From Stomoxys calcitrans (lineage: Eukaryota > Arthropoda > Insecta > Diptera > Muscidae): 64,000 bases of DNA. The notes beneath the pieces were generated by a model that saw only the letters and a list, made by a program, of their open reading frames with translations, had not been told where the DNA came from and searched no databases. Positions 1 through 11,890 of this stretch are shown here, piece after piece. The position numbers and the translations under genes were made by a program. The stretch is from the NCBI RefSeq assembly GCF_963082655.1, contig NC_081552.1, forward strand, positions 54,834,286-54,898,285, written 5' to 3'. Every line of letters begins with the position of its first letter. Positions within the stretch are counted from its first letter, which is position 1.

Positions 1-290
1 AGACCCGAATGTGAATAGACATATTGGACGTATATATCAATATAGGTCTCAAATGAAAGGTACTTAAGAGAAGATGACATATAAAAGGAGGTCCAAGTAA
101 TTGATGGTCGCCCTTCCCGATAAACTCCTCAAATGGGAATATACTCGATCATAGCTTGATGAAACTCAAATGAAAGGCTTTTGAGAGCAGATTAAACTGT
201 GTCCAAGAATCTAGGTGGTGCTTTACCTCCTATAATCGCCTCCAATAGGTTATTTCACCTATTAAATAATGGGGAATCAAGTTATAGATT
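1..290 (-). repeat. Family Z sub-repeats, inverted and decayed
   Basis: The stretch holds units of the form 'ctcaaatgaaaggt...attgggtccaagta'. These are the reverse complement of the units at 15548-17970 and 58347-60480. Part of it (about 100-240) is the inverse of 17985-18165. No reading frame is preserved. I infer an old inverted fragment of the same non-coding repeat family. Confidence 0.6.
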
Positions 291-900
291 TTTTTGATTA
301 TAGTGCGTCATTCAAATTTGTGCTTGAGTGGCAGTGTGGCGCACAACCCTCATATAGACGCCCTCCATCAAACGGTTGCATACACCAATCATGACAACCC
401 AATACATTAAAGGTATAAAGTTGTGAATTGCGAATCTGATATCATTATTCTGCTCATATATCTAGCGGACCACCTCACCCCAAAACAGTCGATCAATTAT
501 AATGACTTAACAGGACACTGTGTGATTTAACTAATGTGTGGGGACACAAATAAATGCCCCGAAATTATAACGTTTTTAGCTCATCGATAGACAAGACCAA
601 ACTACGTGTTGGTTATTAAATAGTGGTTGTCTGTAAATGACTATTCATAGCCAACCACATCATGATCCATTCTAAGCGAGTAGCACTACCATTAAATTAG
701 CGCCATCTGGCAGTCTTCTATTGGATTTACTTGATCCAATTGAAAACAGCCAGTAAATGGCGCTAATTTGAAGAAGCCAACATGAACAGAGAGAAGGCAG
801 AGTGGTCAAAATTAATCATCCAGCATGTATCTTTGTTATGACAACCTATCGGTCTTTTAAATAAAGAAAAATAAAATGTAGGAATTTCATTGCTGTTGTT
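290..900 (-). repeat. Inverted copy of the repeat at about 14560-15545
   Basis: Motifs such as 'cccctcatatagacgccctc', 'ctagcggaccacctcacccc' and the lattice around 'gcgccatctggc' occur here in reverse-complement order relative to 14560-15545. The two copies therefore form an inverted pair separated by about 14 kb. Their interiors are diverged and have no open frame. The element type is unknown. Confidence 0.6.
696..767. repeat. Short palindrome with GCGCCAT arms
   Basis: The arm 'attagcgccatctggc' (696-711) pairs imperfectly with 'gccagtaaatggcgctaat' (749-767) around a loop of about 37 bases. A second copy is at 14629-14717. The arms resemble the AGATGGCGC core known for Drosophila CTCF. 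That link is inference from motif similarity only. Confidence 0.55.
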
Positions 901-949
901 TGCGGTATTATTTTTTAACTTTCCCACCCAAGACGATGTTTAAGGTAGT

Positions 950-1250
950 TTAATTGCCAATATTTACCATAGATATAAATATATCTACCCTAATTTCCAA
1001 AAATGACTGATCTCAAGATATAGTCCGATGTAGCCCATCTTCGAACATAACCTTCTTATGGACAAAAAAGAATCTGTGCAAAGTTTCAACTCAATATCTC
1101 GACTTTTTAAGACTGTAGCGTGATATCAACAGACAGACGGGCAGACATGGCTAGATAGTCTTAGATTTTTACGCTGATCAAGATTATATATATATGTTTA
1201 TAGGGTCGGAAATGGATATTTCGATGTGTTGCAAACGGAATGACAAAGTG
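950..1250 (+). repeat. Diverged terminal module of family E
   Basis: The order 'cagacagacgggcagacatggctaga', then 'gatcaagattatatatat', then 'ggtcggaa..atttcga', then 'caaacggaatgac' matches the terminal module of the E copies (for example 38668-38800), but with many substitutions. The sequence upstream (about 1010-1110) is not in the other copies I compared. I read this as an older relative or truncated copy. No gene is visible. Confidence 0.5.
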
Positions 1251-1539
1251 TTTCTTGGGTCACCCAACCTCCAAAAAACCCCTCAAATCGGATATATTTA
1301 CCAACTAAAGAAGTATGGATCATAAATGAAAGGTCTTTGGGATCCCGAGTCTGCGGGGATCCAAAAACCCTTTAACAGGACTTGTACTTATTTGGGGTTT
1401 AAATAAGAAGTATTGTATTTAAGAGTAAAAACTCCACAGGAAAATTGGAATACATTTTCAACTGAAATAAGGCAGAAATTTCCAAATTTAGAGTACTCTT
1501 ATCCAACATAGCATTATCGGGCACGGCTCAGCTATCTTT

Positions 1540-2890
1540 TATCTATATGTATAAAAATTAATTTGTGTATGTTTGTTTGAGGGTTTGTAAATTTGTTTGT
1601 TCCGTACTGACTCAAAAACGCCTTTACCGATTTAATAGAAATTTTCACAGATTTTGGGGAGTGGTCCGAAAGGAGCAATAGGCTATATAATTTTTAAATA
1701 TCGCAAGGGGGCGGGTCGACCCCCTTACCCAAAAAGTACCACCCAAAAATAAAAGTGAACCGATTGGGACAATATGGGACTTAAATGAAAGATATTCAAG
1801 AGTAGAGTACGAATTTCATTATCACCATTCATTAAAAATTAGGTCCAAGTAATTGGGGAGCCGCCCCGACCCCAAAACCCCCCAAATAAGTTTATTGTAT
1901 GATAATGACAATATGTGACTCGAATGAAAGGTATTCGGGAGTAGGTTACGAATATGGTCCGGAAGGAGCAATAGGCTACATAATTTTTTGATATCGCAAG
2001 CAAGATTACCCCAAAAGTACCACCCAAAAATAAAAGTGGACCGATCGGGACAATATGAGACTTAAATGAAAGGCATTCAAGAGTAGAGAACGAATTTCAT
2101 ATTAAAGATTGGGTCCAGGTAATAGGGGGACAGCCCAAAACCACCCAAATAGGTTTATTGGACGATAATGACAATAAGGACCTCAAAGAAGTGTATTCGG
2201 GAGTAGATTACGAATATGGTCAGGAAAAGGCATTGGCTATGTAATTTGTTGATTTTGGAAGGTGCGGACGCTCCCCCGTTACCCCAAAATCAAAAGTTCC
2301 ATACTCCGGACCCTCCCCCTTACCCTAATTTTCAGAAACGGCAGATCTCGGAGATGGAGGGGTGAGATTTAAGCGAAATTTTGTGTGCTCTCTTATAGTA
2401 ACCTACAAACAAAAATTTGGAATCCAAATTTCGGGTGGGGTACCTAGGGAAGACGCCCACCCCCAAAACCTACCAAATATATATATACACCAATCACGAC
2501 AATATGGGACTCGAATGAAAGGTATTTAAGATTAGAAAACTTATCTGATATCCAATTGTCGGACCAAGTGTTAGGGGGACCACCCAACCCCCAAAAGACC
2601 CTTAAATCGGACATTTTTACATTTTTACCGACCATGGCAATACGAATCTGATATCCAGATGTGGGATCAAGTGTTTGGGGGGCCGCCCATCCCCGAGAAC
2701 ATCTCCCAAAGACGATAAATTTACGACCATAGCAGTATGGGGCTCAAATGAAAGGTCTTTAGATGTAAAGCACGAATCTGATATCAATATTCGGGAAAAA
2801 TATCTATGAGACCACCCCACCCAAATAGGAAGTATTTGCTGACCATTGACTGCCATCAGTCTTTTGGACGTTTAGTTGATCCCGCTAACA
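1540..2890 (-). repeat. Family Z copy, inverted
   Basis: It begins with the inverse of the Z 3' end ('aatttgtgtatgtttgtttg', then 'tcaaaaacgcctttaccgat', then 'attttcacag'). It then repeats units containing 'gggactcaaatgaaaggtat' and 'ggaccgatcgggacaatat'. The short open frames inside are products of the repeats and are not genes. There is no transposase or RT. Confidence 0.6.
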
Positions 2891-2919
2891 ACAAAAAAGG
2901 AATTGCATTGAAAACTAAC

Positions 2920-3060
2920 GAACTACTAACTTACACAAAGTCAGAGTTGCACTAATCACTGATTTTGAGAGATAGTGGACTCAATATTTTGTTGTTGGGC
3001 AACTGCTACTACCTGTAAATGAAAATATCTTGGGTGGATGACGGTGGATGGTAAATAACC
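2920..3060 (+). repeat. Segment shared with 14990-15100
   Basis: The run containing 'atcactgattttgagagata' and 'ttgttgttgggcaactgcta' recurs in the same orientation at 14990-15100 with a few changes. It lies between two inverted Z copies. It appears to be a mobile or duplicated piece of the 14.6-15.5 kb repeat. Confidence 0.5.
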
Positions 3061-3094
3061 ACCGCGCAGTGGCGGACAAATACGCCAGATATAA

Positions 3095-4540
3095 ATGAAT
3101 TAATCATGTTCATAATGAACAGTTTGTTTGTCTGTTCTGTATAGACTAAAAAAAGGCTGAACCGTTTTTCATGAAATTTTCACAGATGGTAGAGTTTGAA
3201 CCCCCGGTGAAAATAGGGTAATACATTTTTTGATATCCGAAGGGCGGACCTTCCCCTTACCACAATTTTCAAAAACGCCAGATCTCCGAGATGCATGCAC
3301 CGATTTAGGCAAAATTTTGTATGCCACCTTATGGTACCCCAAAAACACAAAATCGGAATAAAATTTTTGGGTCAAATTATTGAATGATAGGTCTTTGTGA
3401 ATTGATTTCGAATCTGGTATACGCATTTAGGACAGAGTCTGCGACCGTCTCACCCACTAAATACTCTTCAATAGGACGTGACGTTCGATCGGGATAATAT
3501 GCCAATTAAAGGAAAGATCCATGACAGTATATTTCGAATCTAATGTGGTATAAGGATTCAAGTATCTGGATCACGTTCTACTGTTCCCTAGGACAAGTAG
3601 ATCGCTACAATAACAGACTCAAATAAATTTTCGTTTGATTCCTGGCGTCGAAGGGACCGAACCTCTCCTCCTAATAAATACAACGCCAAACTGTCATGTA
3701 GGATGACCGAGAATATATTGTACTCAAATGAAAGGACGTATCAGAGGGCAATCCTCCTCCCCCTATCCTGCCCAAAAAAAAAAAGGAATTAAAAATACCC
3801 TCAAATAGGGATGGAAACAGGAGGATCTCTTGATCTCTAAGAATGTGGTATCCCAAGTGGTCGCTTTGAAATATGATTTTGAATGTAGATAATCAATGCT
3901 GATATTTTTTCAGGGCTAAGTACGCGGGTGGACGCCCCACCCTGCATGGCCCTCAAACTGGACATATTTGTCGATTATTAAAAAGGGGCTCAAACATGTG
4001 TATCTGTTTCATAGCCAAGTATTTCAGGAACGCCCCACCTGATTAACTCCCCCTAAGCCACAAATATATACCGACTAAAGCAATATGTAGCTCCATTGTG
4101 GTTTTTGGGAGTGGAGTATGAATCTGACATCCACTTTCGGGGCAAAGACTTTGGATACTCCAATCCACCACCAAATGCAAGAGAACTTTAATGGGCGGAC
4201 CCTCCCCTACCCTATTTTCAAAAACGCCACCCATCTTAAAAATAAAAATTTGTATCCTTATTTAGGATGGGATATCTAGGGGGTCGCACCACCTCCAAAG
4301 CCACCAGCCAAATTGAATATAAACTAATAATGACAATACCGGACTCAAATGAAAGTTATTTGAGACTAGAGCACGACATATTTACCAACCATAGCAATAT
4401 AAGGCGCCAATGAAAGGTATTTGGGAGAATATAATATCCACATTGGCGCGAAATATCTGAAAGGCCGTACCAGTACCCCCAAATAGGACTTATTTCCTGA
4501 GGTGACCGTATAGAGCTTAGATAAAATTAGAGAGTGAAAT
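3095..4540 (-). repeat. Family Z copy, inverted
   Basis: A second inverse Z 3' end is visible ('gttctgtatagactaaaaaa', then 'ggctgaaccg', then 'ttttcacagatgg'). It is followed by diverged units with 'ctcaaatgaaagg' and 'caccccac' runs. It holds only chance open frames. Confidence 0.55.
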
Positions 4541-4609
4541 AAGGCGCAGGGGAGCGCCTTATTTCACTCTTATTTTCTTGGTTGCTTCGTTTATACAATT
4601 TTTATCCGC

Positions 4610-5257
4610 ATTCATTTATATATGTAAAAATGAATTTGTGTTTGTTTGTATATTTGTTTGCATGTTTGTTTGTTTGTGGGTTTCTAAAATTTTTTGTTCA
4701 GTATAGACTCAAAAACGGCTGAACCGATTTCTTTAAAATTTTCACAGATTGTGGATAGTGGTCCGGAAGGAGCAATAGGCTATATCATTTTTTGATATCT
4801 CAAGGGGGGCGGACCCTTACCTTACCTCCAAAATAAAAGTGGACCGATCGGGACAATATGGGACTCCAATAACAGGTACTAAGGAGTAGAATGCAAAATT
4901 GATATCAAAATTTGGGTCCAAGTACCAAGGGGGTGCCTGACCCCGAAACCACTTCAAATTGGCATATTGGACGATAATGAGAATATGGGACTCGAATGAA
5001 AGGTATTCGGAAGTAGATTACGAGTATGGAGAAATAGGCCATATAATTTGTTGATATTGGAATCAAGGTTGACCGATCGGGACAATATTGGTATTAAATG
5101 AAATGTATTGGAGAGTAGAATACGAATATGGTGAAAGGTATTCGGCAGTTGATTATGAATATGACATAAAAAGGCTCCCCAAAATGGGAATTTTACTCGA
5201 TCGTAGATATATAAGACCCAAATGAAAGGTATTTGAGAGTTGATTACGAATATGACA
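4610..5257 (-). repeat. Family Z copy, inverted and interrupted by a LOA-like element
   Basis: It starts with the best preserved inverse Z end ('tatatgtaaaaatgaatttg', then 'ggctgaaccgatttctt'). It stops abruptly at 'gattacgaatatgacat', where the TTAGG-like tail of the LOA-like element begins. A Z fragment at 18081 has the same motif in inverse, so the LOA element appears to have landed inside a Z unit. Confidence 0.55.
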
Positions 5258-5284
5258 TAGGTTAGATTAGGTTAGGTTAGGTTG
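5258..5284. repeat. Short (TTAGG)n tract at the 3' end of a non-LTR element
   Basis: The sequence reads as TTAGA followed by three TTAGG units on the plus strand, so the element's own strand ends in AACCT repeats. Non-LTR elements often end in short tandem repeats. TTAGG is also the ancestral insect telomere repeat, which Diptera have lost. I take it as the element's tail. Confidence 0.6.
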
Positions 5285-5319
5285 AAAAGAGGGTGCAGAT
5301 ATTAATCCGCCCCATGCCA

Positions 5320-6860
5320 CTATGGACATACACCTAAGCCAGTAATCGGCTTGTTGTGCCCTCTAAAAACTATAAAGTAACCTCTAAAAAGAAAATTTAA
5401 AGTTAGGAATTTCGTGCTACTTACAAAATCCTTAATTGTTTTCAATGCCACTCCCCTAAGTTGGTTCATGTCTGATATTGTGTCTCCACCTAAGCACCGG
5501 TATCTGTTGGACGCGAAAGCCGGGCAATGACAATACTCCAACGTCTCATCATCTTCCCCGCATGCCCTACACATGCTAGCACTTACCGCGCCGATTTTAC
5601 ATATGATACCAATAGCTATACTGACCTCCTTCTTGCTTCCTTTCAGTAATAGCCTCGTCTTCTCACGATCTGGATCCCCCATAGGATTTTCGCCGTCCTA
5701 CCGACCGTTTTGCTGTTCCACAATGTTGCATGCGCATTCGTCATCCAGTCCCTTAACTCGGACTGCGTCGACCCGAAAGGCTTCGGGTTAACCAAGTTTA
5801 TTGACAGCAGTTCTCTGGCCTTCACCGCCAAATCGTCTGCCCTTTCATTTCCTCTTACTCCGTTATGGCCCGGCACCCAAACGAAGCGGATTTTCCCATC
5901 CTCAGAGAAGGCGTTAATCTCCTTCTTACACTGCAATACTGTTCGTGACCTTACCCTCCGGTTGTTATTGCGCTTATAGGAATTTTACTGTCGGTAAAAA
6001 TGTTCAGACTTGGCATCCTCGCGTTAGCATCACACCACTTCACGCATTCCGTGATCGCCCAGATCTCCTCCTGCAGGACCGCATTATGGTCAGGCAGTCT
6101 AAAACAGATCTTCAGTCTAAAACAGGTTCTCAATGTAAACCCGCAGGCCCACTTTGTCCTCTAGCTTTGATCCATCCGTGTAACATGATCTTTCAGATGG
6201 CAATACTAGGGTTCCGTCAATCCAAGACAGTGCCGATGGCAGCAGTGCCTCGCACTCGACTTTAAGGTTCACCTCAGGTATCCGATCGGAAACTTCTTCC
6301 CTTCCTTCCAGGCTTCCTATCGTCGTCTCGATTAAACCGCGATGGTATGAACTGCTCCCATCATCAATCCATTCTCCCATCGCCTTAAGTCTCATAGCTG
6401 CAGGGGCTGCCTCACACCTAATCTCTATGTCAATAGGTCGGATATCTAGAATAGTCTCCAGTGCTCTAGTGGGCGTGGTCCTCCTCGCACTGTCTATGCA
6501 AAGACAACATGTTCTCTGAACCTATTGTATGGTCCTTATGTTGCACTTTTTCTCCATAGCAGCCCATCAAACTACTGAGACGTAAGTAAGTATTGATCTA
6601 ATCACGCTCCTGTAGAGCCAGTGGCCTATCCTCGGATTCAGGCGCCATTTCGAGCCTACGGCCCATCTACATAGTACCCAACATCTATGAGCCTTCTCAG
6701 TACGCTCCTGAATGTGACACTTCCAATTCAGTTTCCTGTCCAAGATCACACCTAAGTATTTGACCTTGTCAGATATCGAAATCTTCTTATTGAGGAAACG
6801 TGGTGCGTTAAATTGGCCCACCTTCGTCTTCCTCGTGAACAAGCATATTTCAGTCTTCTC
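5320..6860 (-). pseudogene. LOA-like ORF2 C-terminal part: RT thumb, RNase H, Cys tail
   Basis: 6842-6567 encodes an RT-thumb segment (KYLGVILDRKLNWKCHI). 6480-6390 has the RT-RNase H tether (RALETILDIRPIDIE). 6133-5951 and 5936-5643 encode RNase H pieces, with 'NIFTDSK' carrying a catalytic-type Asp and 'WVPGHNGVRGNERADDLA' carrying the His/Asp end of the domain. The end at 5682-5320 has a CxxC...H/C cluster (CRACGEDDETLEYCHC). The pieces lie in different frames, so this is a broken gene. RNase H in non-LTR elements removes RNA from the RNA-DNA hybrid. Confidence 0.7.
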
Positions 6861-6959
6861 TGGGTTACATTAGGTCCGGGTGACTTAAATGGTTTGAAGC
6901 TCCTCACGGATTCCTTCAACATAAATTCCGTAATTATAAACTTTCGATCAACGTCATTA

Positions 6960-8169
6960 TTCTAAGATTCCGGTGTCTCCGTGAGTCCCTTCGTATCCTG
7001 TGGAAAATGGGTTTTCATCAAAAGCCTCAACATGTCCTCCGTTGTTTCAGATCTCACTCCCATGTTTTTTTATCTTGGCGGCGTCATTAACGCCATCGAC
7101 CTGTTCGCAGAAAAGCTTCTCGAAGGCACGTTTTGCCGCTCTGGTAATCTTATTGTATTCCTTGAGCCGTGTGTAATACACATCCCAATAAACTTTTGCT
7201 TTTTTACGACGTGCTCTGAAAAAAATTCTGCGGACCTCTTTCCCAATATTGCGAATCTCTCCGGTCATCCAGGGTTTTTCTTGGGCTGATTTCCTTTCCC
7301 GAAGAGGACAACTATCTTCGAAGGACCCCACCAGTGCAGTTGCAATCCTGCTGACATTCTCGTCAATCTCTTCTATGCTTAGACAATTTAAATTATCTTG
7401 CCCAAGTCTTCTTCTGAGTGGCCTTCCGAATTTTACCCAGTTGGTCTTCAACTTATTCCGGAAGCTTATCGGATTCGGCGCTGGTCGTGTGAATCTAAAC
7501 CTAATGTAGCGATGGTCAGATAAAGAGTGTTCCATGGAGACCCTCCAATCCTGAACCTCATCGATTAGATTTTCCGAACATATCGTCACATCTAATACCT
7601 CCTCCCAAATCCTATTAACAAAGGTAGCGGTGTTAATATTATGTGTTATAAGTTCGTTAGTATTCAAGAACTCTGCCAGGGCTTGGCACCGCTTATTAGT
7701 GTTGGCACTACCCAACGAAATGTGGTGAGAGTTCGCATCGTACCCTATTAGTACCTTGTTTCCTGTCTGTTTTGGTTTCCTCACCAGCCATTGCAGCTCC
7801 GACGTGAGTGGCGGTGTCGGAGAATCGAAAGATAGATAAAGTGATGCCAGGTATGCTCCACCGTCTCCCTGTCTCACCACTGTTGCATCCAACGTTGACA
7901 ACTCTGGAAAAATTTATAATTCAAATTTTTATGACAAATAACGCAGGTCTCGGCCGAATACCAGTGTTAGCATAGAATAATTGGTAGTTGATATGGTTCA
8001 GTCCAGAAACTTTATACCGGGTCGTCCATGGCTCCTGAATTAAGGCAATATGAATCTTGCCCTTGCTGATTTTTTCCATCAGAGCGTATGTAGCAGTCTC
8101 GCTTCTGTGGAGATTTATCTGGATTACCTCAATAATTAGTTCTTTAGACTGCATTGACTTTCCTGTCAC
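6960..8169 (-). pseudogene. LOA-like ORF2 N-terminal part: APE endonuclease
   Basis: The reading frame starts at 8169 with 'VIQINLHRSETATYALMEK' and 'HIALIQEPW', the usual start of this endonuclease class. After a frame break, 7901-7047 gives 284 residues including 'LIGYDANSHH' (the metal/DNA-binding loop) and 'SLSDHRYI' (the SDH box). Past 7047, in another frame, comes a linker 'TEDMLRLLMKTHFP'. It then stops where the RT core should begin. The enzyme nicks the target for target-primed reverse transcription. The frame breaks and the loss of the RT make it non-functional. Confidence 0.7.
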
Positions 8170-8358
8170 TGCACTGCCTTATAAAGTCGGTAAATGTTCC
8201 ATCGTAAAGGTTCCTGTTCAGTAAGCTGTATTCTCTGTACTGCCTGATGATTCAAAACTAGGATGTTTGCCTATTTTAGCCTTCCAAATCTTAAGTAAAT
8301 GGGCTGCTTGGGAGTAGGTGATGGTACCATCATCGGCTCCCTGTTCGTTGGTTTGCAT

Positions 8359-9835
8359 TCAGTCTCCTGTCGCTGCGCTGCCTAATGTTTCAATATTCCG
8401 AATCTTTATGTCGGTGATGGGTCCATCGTTGGGTTCCTGTTTGTTAGACTGTGTTGGGTCTCTCGCCACTGCACTGCCTGATATTTTAATATAAGGATCT
8501 TTGCTTCTCCTAGTCTTTCTAATATTGAGAGATGCCGTGATTGTCTCGTTGTCGGCCCCCTGTTTGTTGGGTGGTGTTGGGTCACCTGCCACTGTACGAC
8601 CTGATGTCGCAAAATGAAAATTTCTGCATATCCCTGTCTTCCCAATTTTAAAAAAGACAGCTTTACTCCCGTAGTGCCCCATGACTTTAGCCAAACTTGT
8701 CACGGAGACTTGATCAATGCCAAACACAAAGAGAGTTCCTTCCTCCTTCTCCTTCCTGGCGAAGACCTCCCACTTCTCTGCTATCAAACCTTGGTTTTGT
8801 TTGCCCAAGAATCCCAACATTCGTTCCGTCGCAAATTTACTGCCCCATCCCTTGATGAAGACCGTAGCCTTTGTGAGCTTTGGGATGTCCATCTTTCTCA
8901 CCAGGTCGAGCTTTGCGACCTCCCAGGGAGCGTGGATACCTCCGACGAGCTGTTTGACGGTATCAATACATTCCTCCCACCCAAAACCCATCGTAAAGAT
9001 GTCCCCTCTATACGCACGGCTCATCATTTGTATTGGTGGACCCCCCTTCGGAGTTCCACACATGGTCGAAAATCCGATCGTTAACCAGATCCTCCACTTG
9101 GAACCGATGATCTAGTGGAATCCTACCGGATGCACAGCCGATATTGATGACTGCATAAGTCAGCTCATCTCTGTTGTGCTTCCTTGCCACTCTAGCGTAA
9201 TAGGGCGGCTCCTTACCATTCTTAACGACAATCTTCCCTTTCCGTGATGGCTGTGGTCCTTCATGAAGACCCAGGGGCCGTGCGCGCTTCCTTCGTTTCT
9301 GTTCCAACTGCGTCTACATCCGCAGGACACTGTCTGGAGTCTTCATTGCGTGATGGCTGGCTTGGTTTTCCCAGAGTACTTGAAAGCGGGGAGCTCTTTT
9401 TCTTCTTCAGCATTTTAGCTGTGTTATGCTCTTCGGGAGATCTGATTCTTTTTCCAGCTTCCATAGAAGTGCTTGTAATGTCAGTTCTATCCCTTCTAGC
9501 ATCCTGCACTTTCGCCCGATTATGCTGCCTGTACATACTGAGCTTAGCAAAGCCATGGCTCACTTCTGCGGTCATCCCAATGCCCTCATCTCTCGATTCC
9601 GCTACGATGACTGTTTCATTGAAACTGTCGCTGTCTGAATCCAAGTCAGAAACACCACCTTTGCTTAAATGCTGGGGACGAACTGTGCATTCCTCTGGTT
9701 TATCCGTCTCTTCCTCATTAATTAGTCTGACGACTTGTTGTGCGCTTGAAGCATTACTCTCTCTACTCTAGGAGGGGAAGACAACACGCAACGGTCTGGC
9801 GCCACCACCGCAGATGTTGAGACTTTGGAGTCCAT
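8359..9835 (-). pseudogene. LOA-like ORF1, frameshifted
   Basis: An ATG at 9835-9833 opens a frame (MDSKVSTSAVVAP...). It continues in shifted frames through 9644-9261 (acidic and Ser-rich) and 9307-9008 (basic, RKGKIVVKNGKEPPYYARVA), then 9063-8359. The last block has 'KATVFIKGWGSKFATERMLG' and resembles the DUF4780-type C-terminal domain of insect LOA-like ORF1 proteins. That identification is from memory of the family. The protein would bind element RNA. At least three frameshifts break it. A Pro/Asn-rich motif is repeated near its end (8400-8600). Confidence 0.6.
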
Positions 9836-9867
9836 TTTTAGCCTACTCCAAAAGGCTTTAATTTTTT

Positions 9868-10580
9868 TTTTATACCCTCCACCATAAGATGGGGGGTATA
9901 CTAATTTCGTCATTCTGTTTGTAACTACTCGAAATATTCGTCTGAGACCCCATAAAGTATATATATTCTTGATCGTCGCGACATTTTATGTCGATCTAGC
10001 CATGTCCGTCCGTCTGTCCGTCCGTCCGTCCGTCTGTCTGTCGAAAGCACGCTAACTTCCGAAGGAGTAAAGCTAGCCGCTTGAAATTTTGCACAAATAC
10101 TTCTTATTAGTGTAGGTCGGTTGGTATTGTAAATGGGCCATATCGGTCCATGTTTTGATATAGCTGCCATATAAACCGATCTTGGGTCTTGACTTCTTGA
10201 GCCTCTAGAGTGCGCAATTCTTATCCGATTGAAATGAAATTTTGCACGACGTGTTTTGTTATGATATCCAACAACTGTGTCAAGTATGGTTTAAATCGGT
10301 CCATAACCTGATATAGCTGCCATATAAACCGATCTTGGGTCTTGACTTCTTGAGCCTCTAGCGTGCGCAATTCTTATCCGATCAGAATGAAACTTTGCAC
10401 GACGTGTTTTGTTATGATATCCAACAACTGTGCCAAGTATGGTTCAAATCGGCTCATAACCTGATATAGCTGCCATATAAGCCGATCTTGGGTCTTGACT
10501 TCTTGAGCCTCTAGAGTGCGCAATTCTTATCCGATTTGAATGAATTTTTGCACGAAGTATTTCGTTATGATATCCCATTT
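9868..10580 (-). repeat. Family E copy, truncated (153-bp units)
   Basis: It begins at 'tataccctccaccataag' and runs through the terminal module ('tccgtccgtccgtctgtctg'). It then carries units with 'gatatagctgccatataaac' and 'tcttgacttcttgagcctct' repeating every 153 bp (for example 10213 to 10366). It is cut at about 10580, inside a unit, and lacks the other terminus. Confidence 0.75.
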
Positions 10581-10795
10581 CGAAATTATAATCAAAAAAT
10601 ATATATTTTAATGATTGATATAAAAAACTATACCTTCTATTTTTTTTTTGTTTAACCCCGTTACGTTATGTCTGTATATGATAGAAGCAACTGAACAATA
10701 GTTCGTGTAACCACTCACCAAGTCCTTGGAAATGGTAGACAGAGTCTACCGCAATATTGGAGATAAATAAAAGAAAAACATTAAATATTTGTGTT
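10581..10795. other. No recognisable feature
   Basis: This is AT-rich sequence with one AATAAA-like motif near 10768. I see no gene, hairpin or repeat family here. Confidence 0.4.
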
Positions 10796-11890
10796 TTAAT
10801 GGATTAGATATGACGGGTGCCGCAGAAATAAAATATGCGGGGCAAACCAACAAGTTAGTACAAGCAGGGGGTGTCCCACTGACAAGGATACGAATGTGAT
10901 CACGATGGGTTCGTGCAATGCAATTGGGTCGGCAGCGGATGAGCCAAAGGAAATGGCCAACGGTGGCGCTCGCAGATCTTCAAGAGATGCAGCATCAAGA
11001 AAGCCCGCAGCATCTTGATTAAAAATTCCGCAAAATATCCATTGTAAAATGCTACGCGCGAACCGAACCCAATGACGAAGAAACAAAGGATCAATTCAAT
11101 TCTCAACTCGACACAGTGATACGCTCTCTACCAAAAGGAGACATTAAACTTGTTATGGGAGATTTTAATGCCAAGGTGTGCAATAACAAGAATAATCTAC
11201 AATACAATTATACATTATACAATTAATCATGAGAATGCGAGGACTTGGCGATACCAGGAATGACAATGGCGACAGATTGGTTGATTTCTGCGCAAGAAAC
11301 CGGCTCTTTATTGGAGGCACAAAATTCTCCCTTAGTGGTCACTCTATGTCTACGCCCAGCCGTTGTGAAACAAAGCACAAAACACTCAAACAAAAACACA
11401 AAGTTCAACCTCTTAAACTCAAAATACCCCGAAACAGCGAGCGAATACAAGGCAACATTAACGCAGAAGCTGCAAAATAACACCCATACATGGGCCGACA
11501 TAACAGCAGCCTGTACGGAGACGGCCACCTCTATAATAGGCATTGCTCGACGATCGCAAAAACCATGGATAAGCAACAAGACTATAGAGGAAATAAAACA
11601 CCGGAACTGTTGCGGTATGGGGCATATCCCATAGCTCAAGCGATCACTTCAATAATCAGGGAGGCCTTGGATACAAACGCTGTCCCCACGCAATGGAAGA
11701 AGAGGATCATGGTCACAATCTCTAAGAAGGGTGAAAAGAGAGTTGTAATCAAGAGAAAAGAAGAGAGTTGGAATCAATCCATATATCGTGGAAAGCTCGA
11801 TGGAGAAAGCTTGTTGATGCCCTATGTTCACACTGAACAGTATTTGGCCAAATTATATTGTAATACATTTAATATACTCCGATTAAAGTA
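10796..11890 (+). pseudogene. RTE-like non-LTR fragment: endonuclease and RT start
   Basis: On the plus strand, 11150-11180 reads VMGDFNAKV, the catalytic loop of an APE endonuclease. It is followed by 'NDNGDRLVDFCARNRLFIGG' (11260-11325), typical of RTE-like elements. A later frame (11404-11610) encodes a linker with 'TWADITAACTETATSIIG' and 'KPWISNKTIEEIK'. A third frame (11597-11740) reads 'IREALDTNAVPTQWKKRIMV' and 'SKKGE', the start of an RT. Several frames and the missing RT core show a deleted, dead copy. Confidence 0.6.

Larger units (their letters stand above)
5258..9867 (-). mobile_element. LOA/I-type non-LTR retrotransposon, internally deleted
   Basis: On the minus strand, in order, there is an ORF1 (9835 to 8359), an APE-type endonuclease (8169 to about 7250), the first part of an RT linker (to about 6960), an RT thumb and connection (6860 to 6400), an RNase H (6140 to 5640), a Cys-rich tail and an AACCT-repeat 3' end. 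ORF1 plus APE, RT and RNase H is the layout of the LOA/I group. The RT palm with its YxDD box is missing, and frameshifts are frequent. The 5' end abuts family E at 9868. I could not find a target duplication. Confidence 0.75.

Noticed and set aside
5258..5284. Interstitial telomere as evidence of a chromosome fusion
   Set aside because: Only four units are present and they sit precisely at the 3' end of a non-LTR element, so a tail is the simpler reading.
9244..9771. 175-codon plus-strand open frame
   Set aside because: It is the complement of the LOA-like ORF1 block at 9644-9261 and has no domain.
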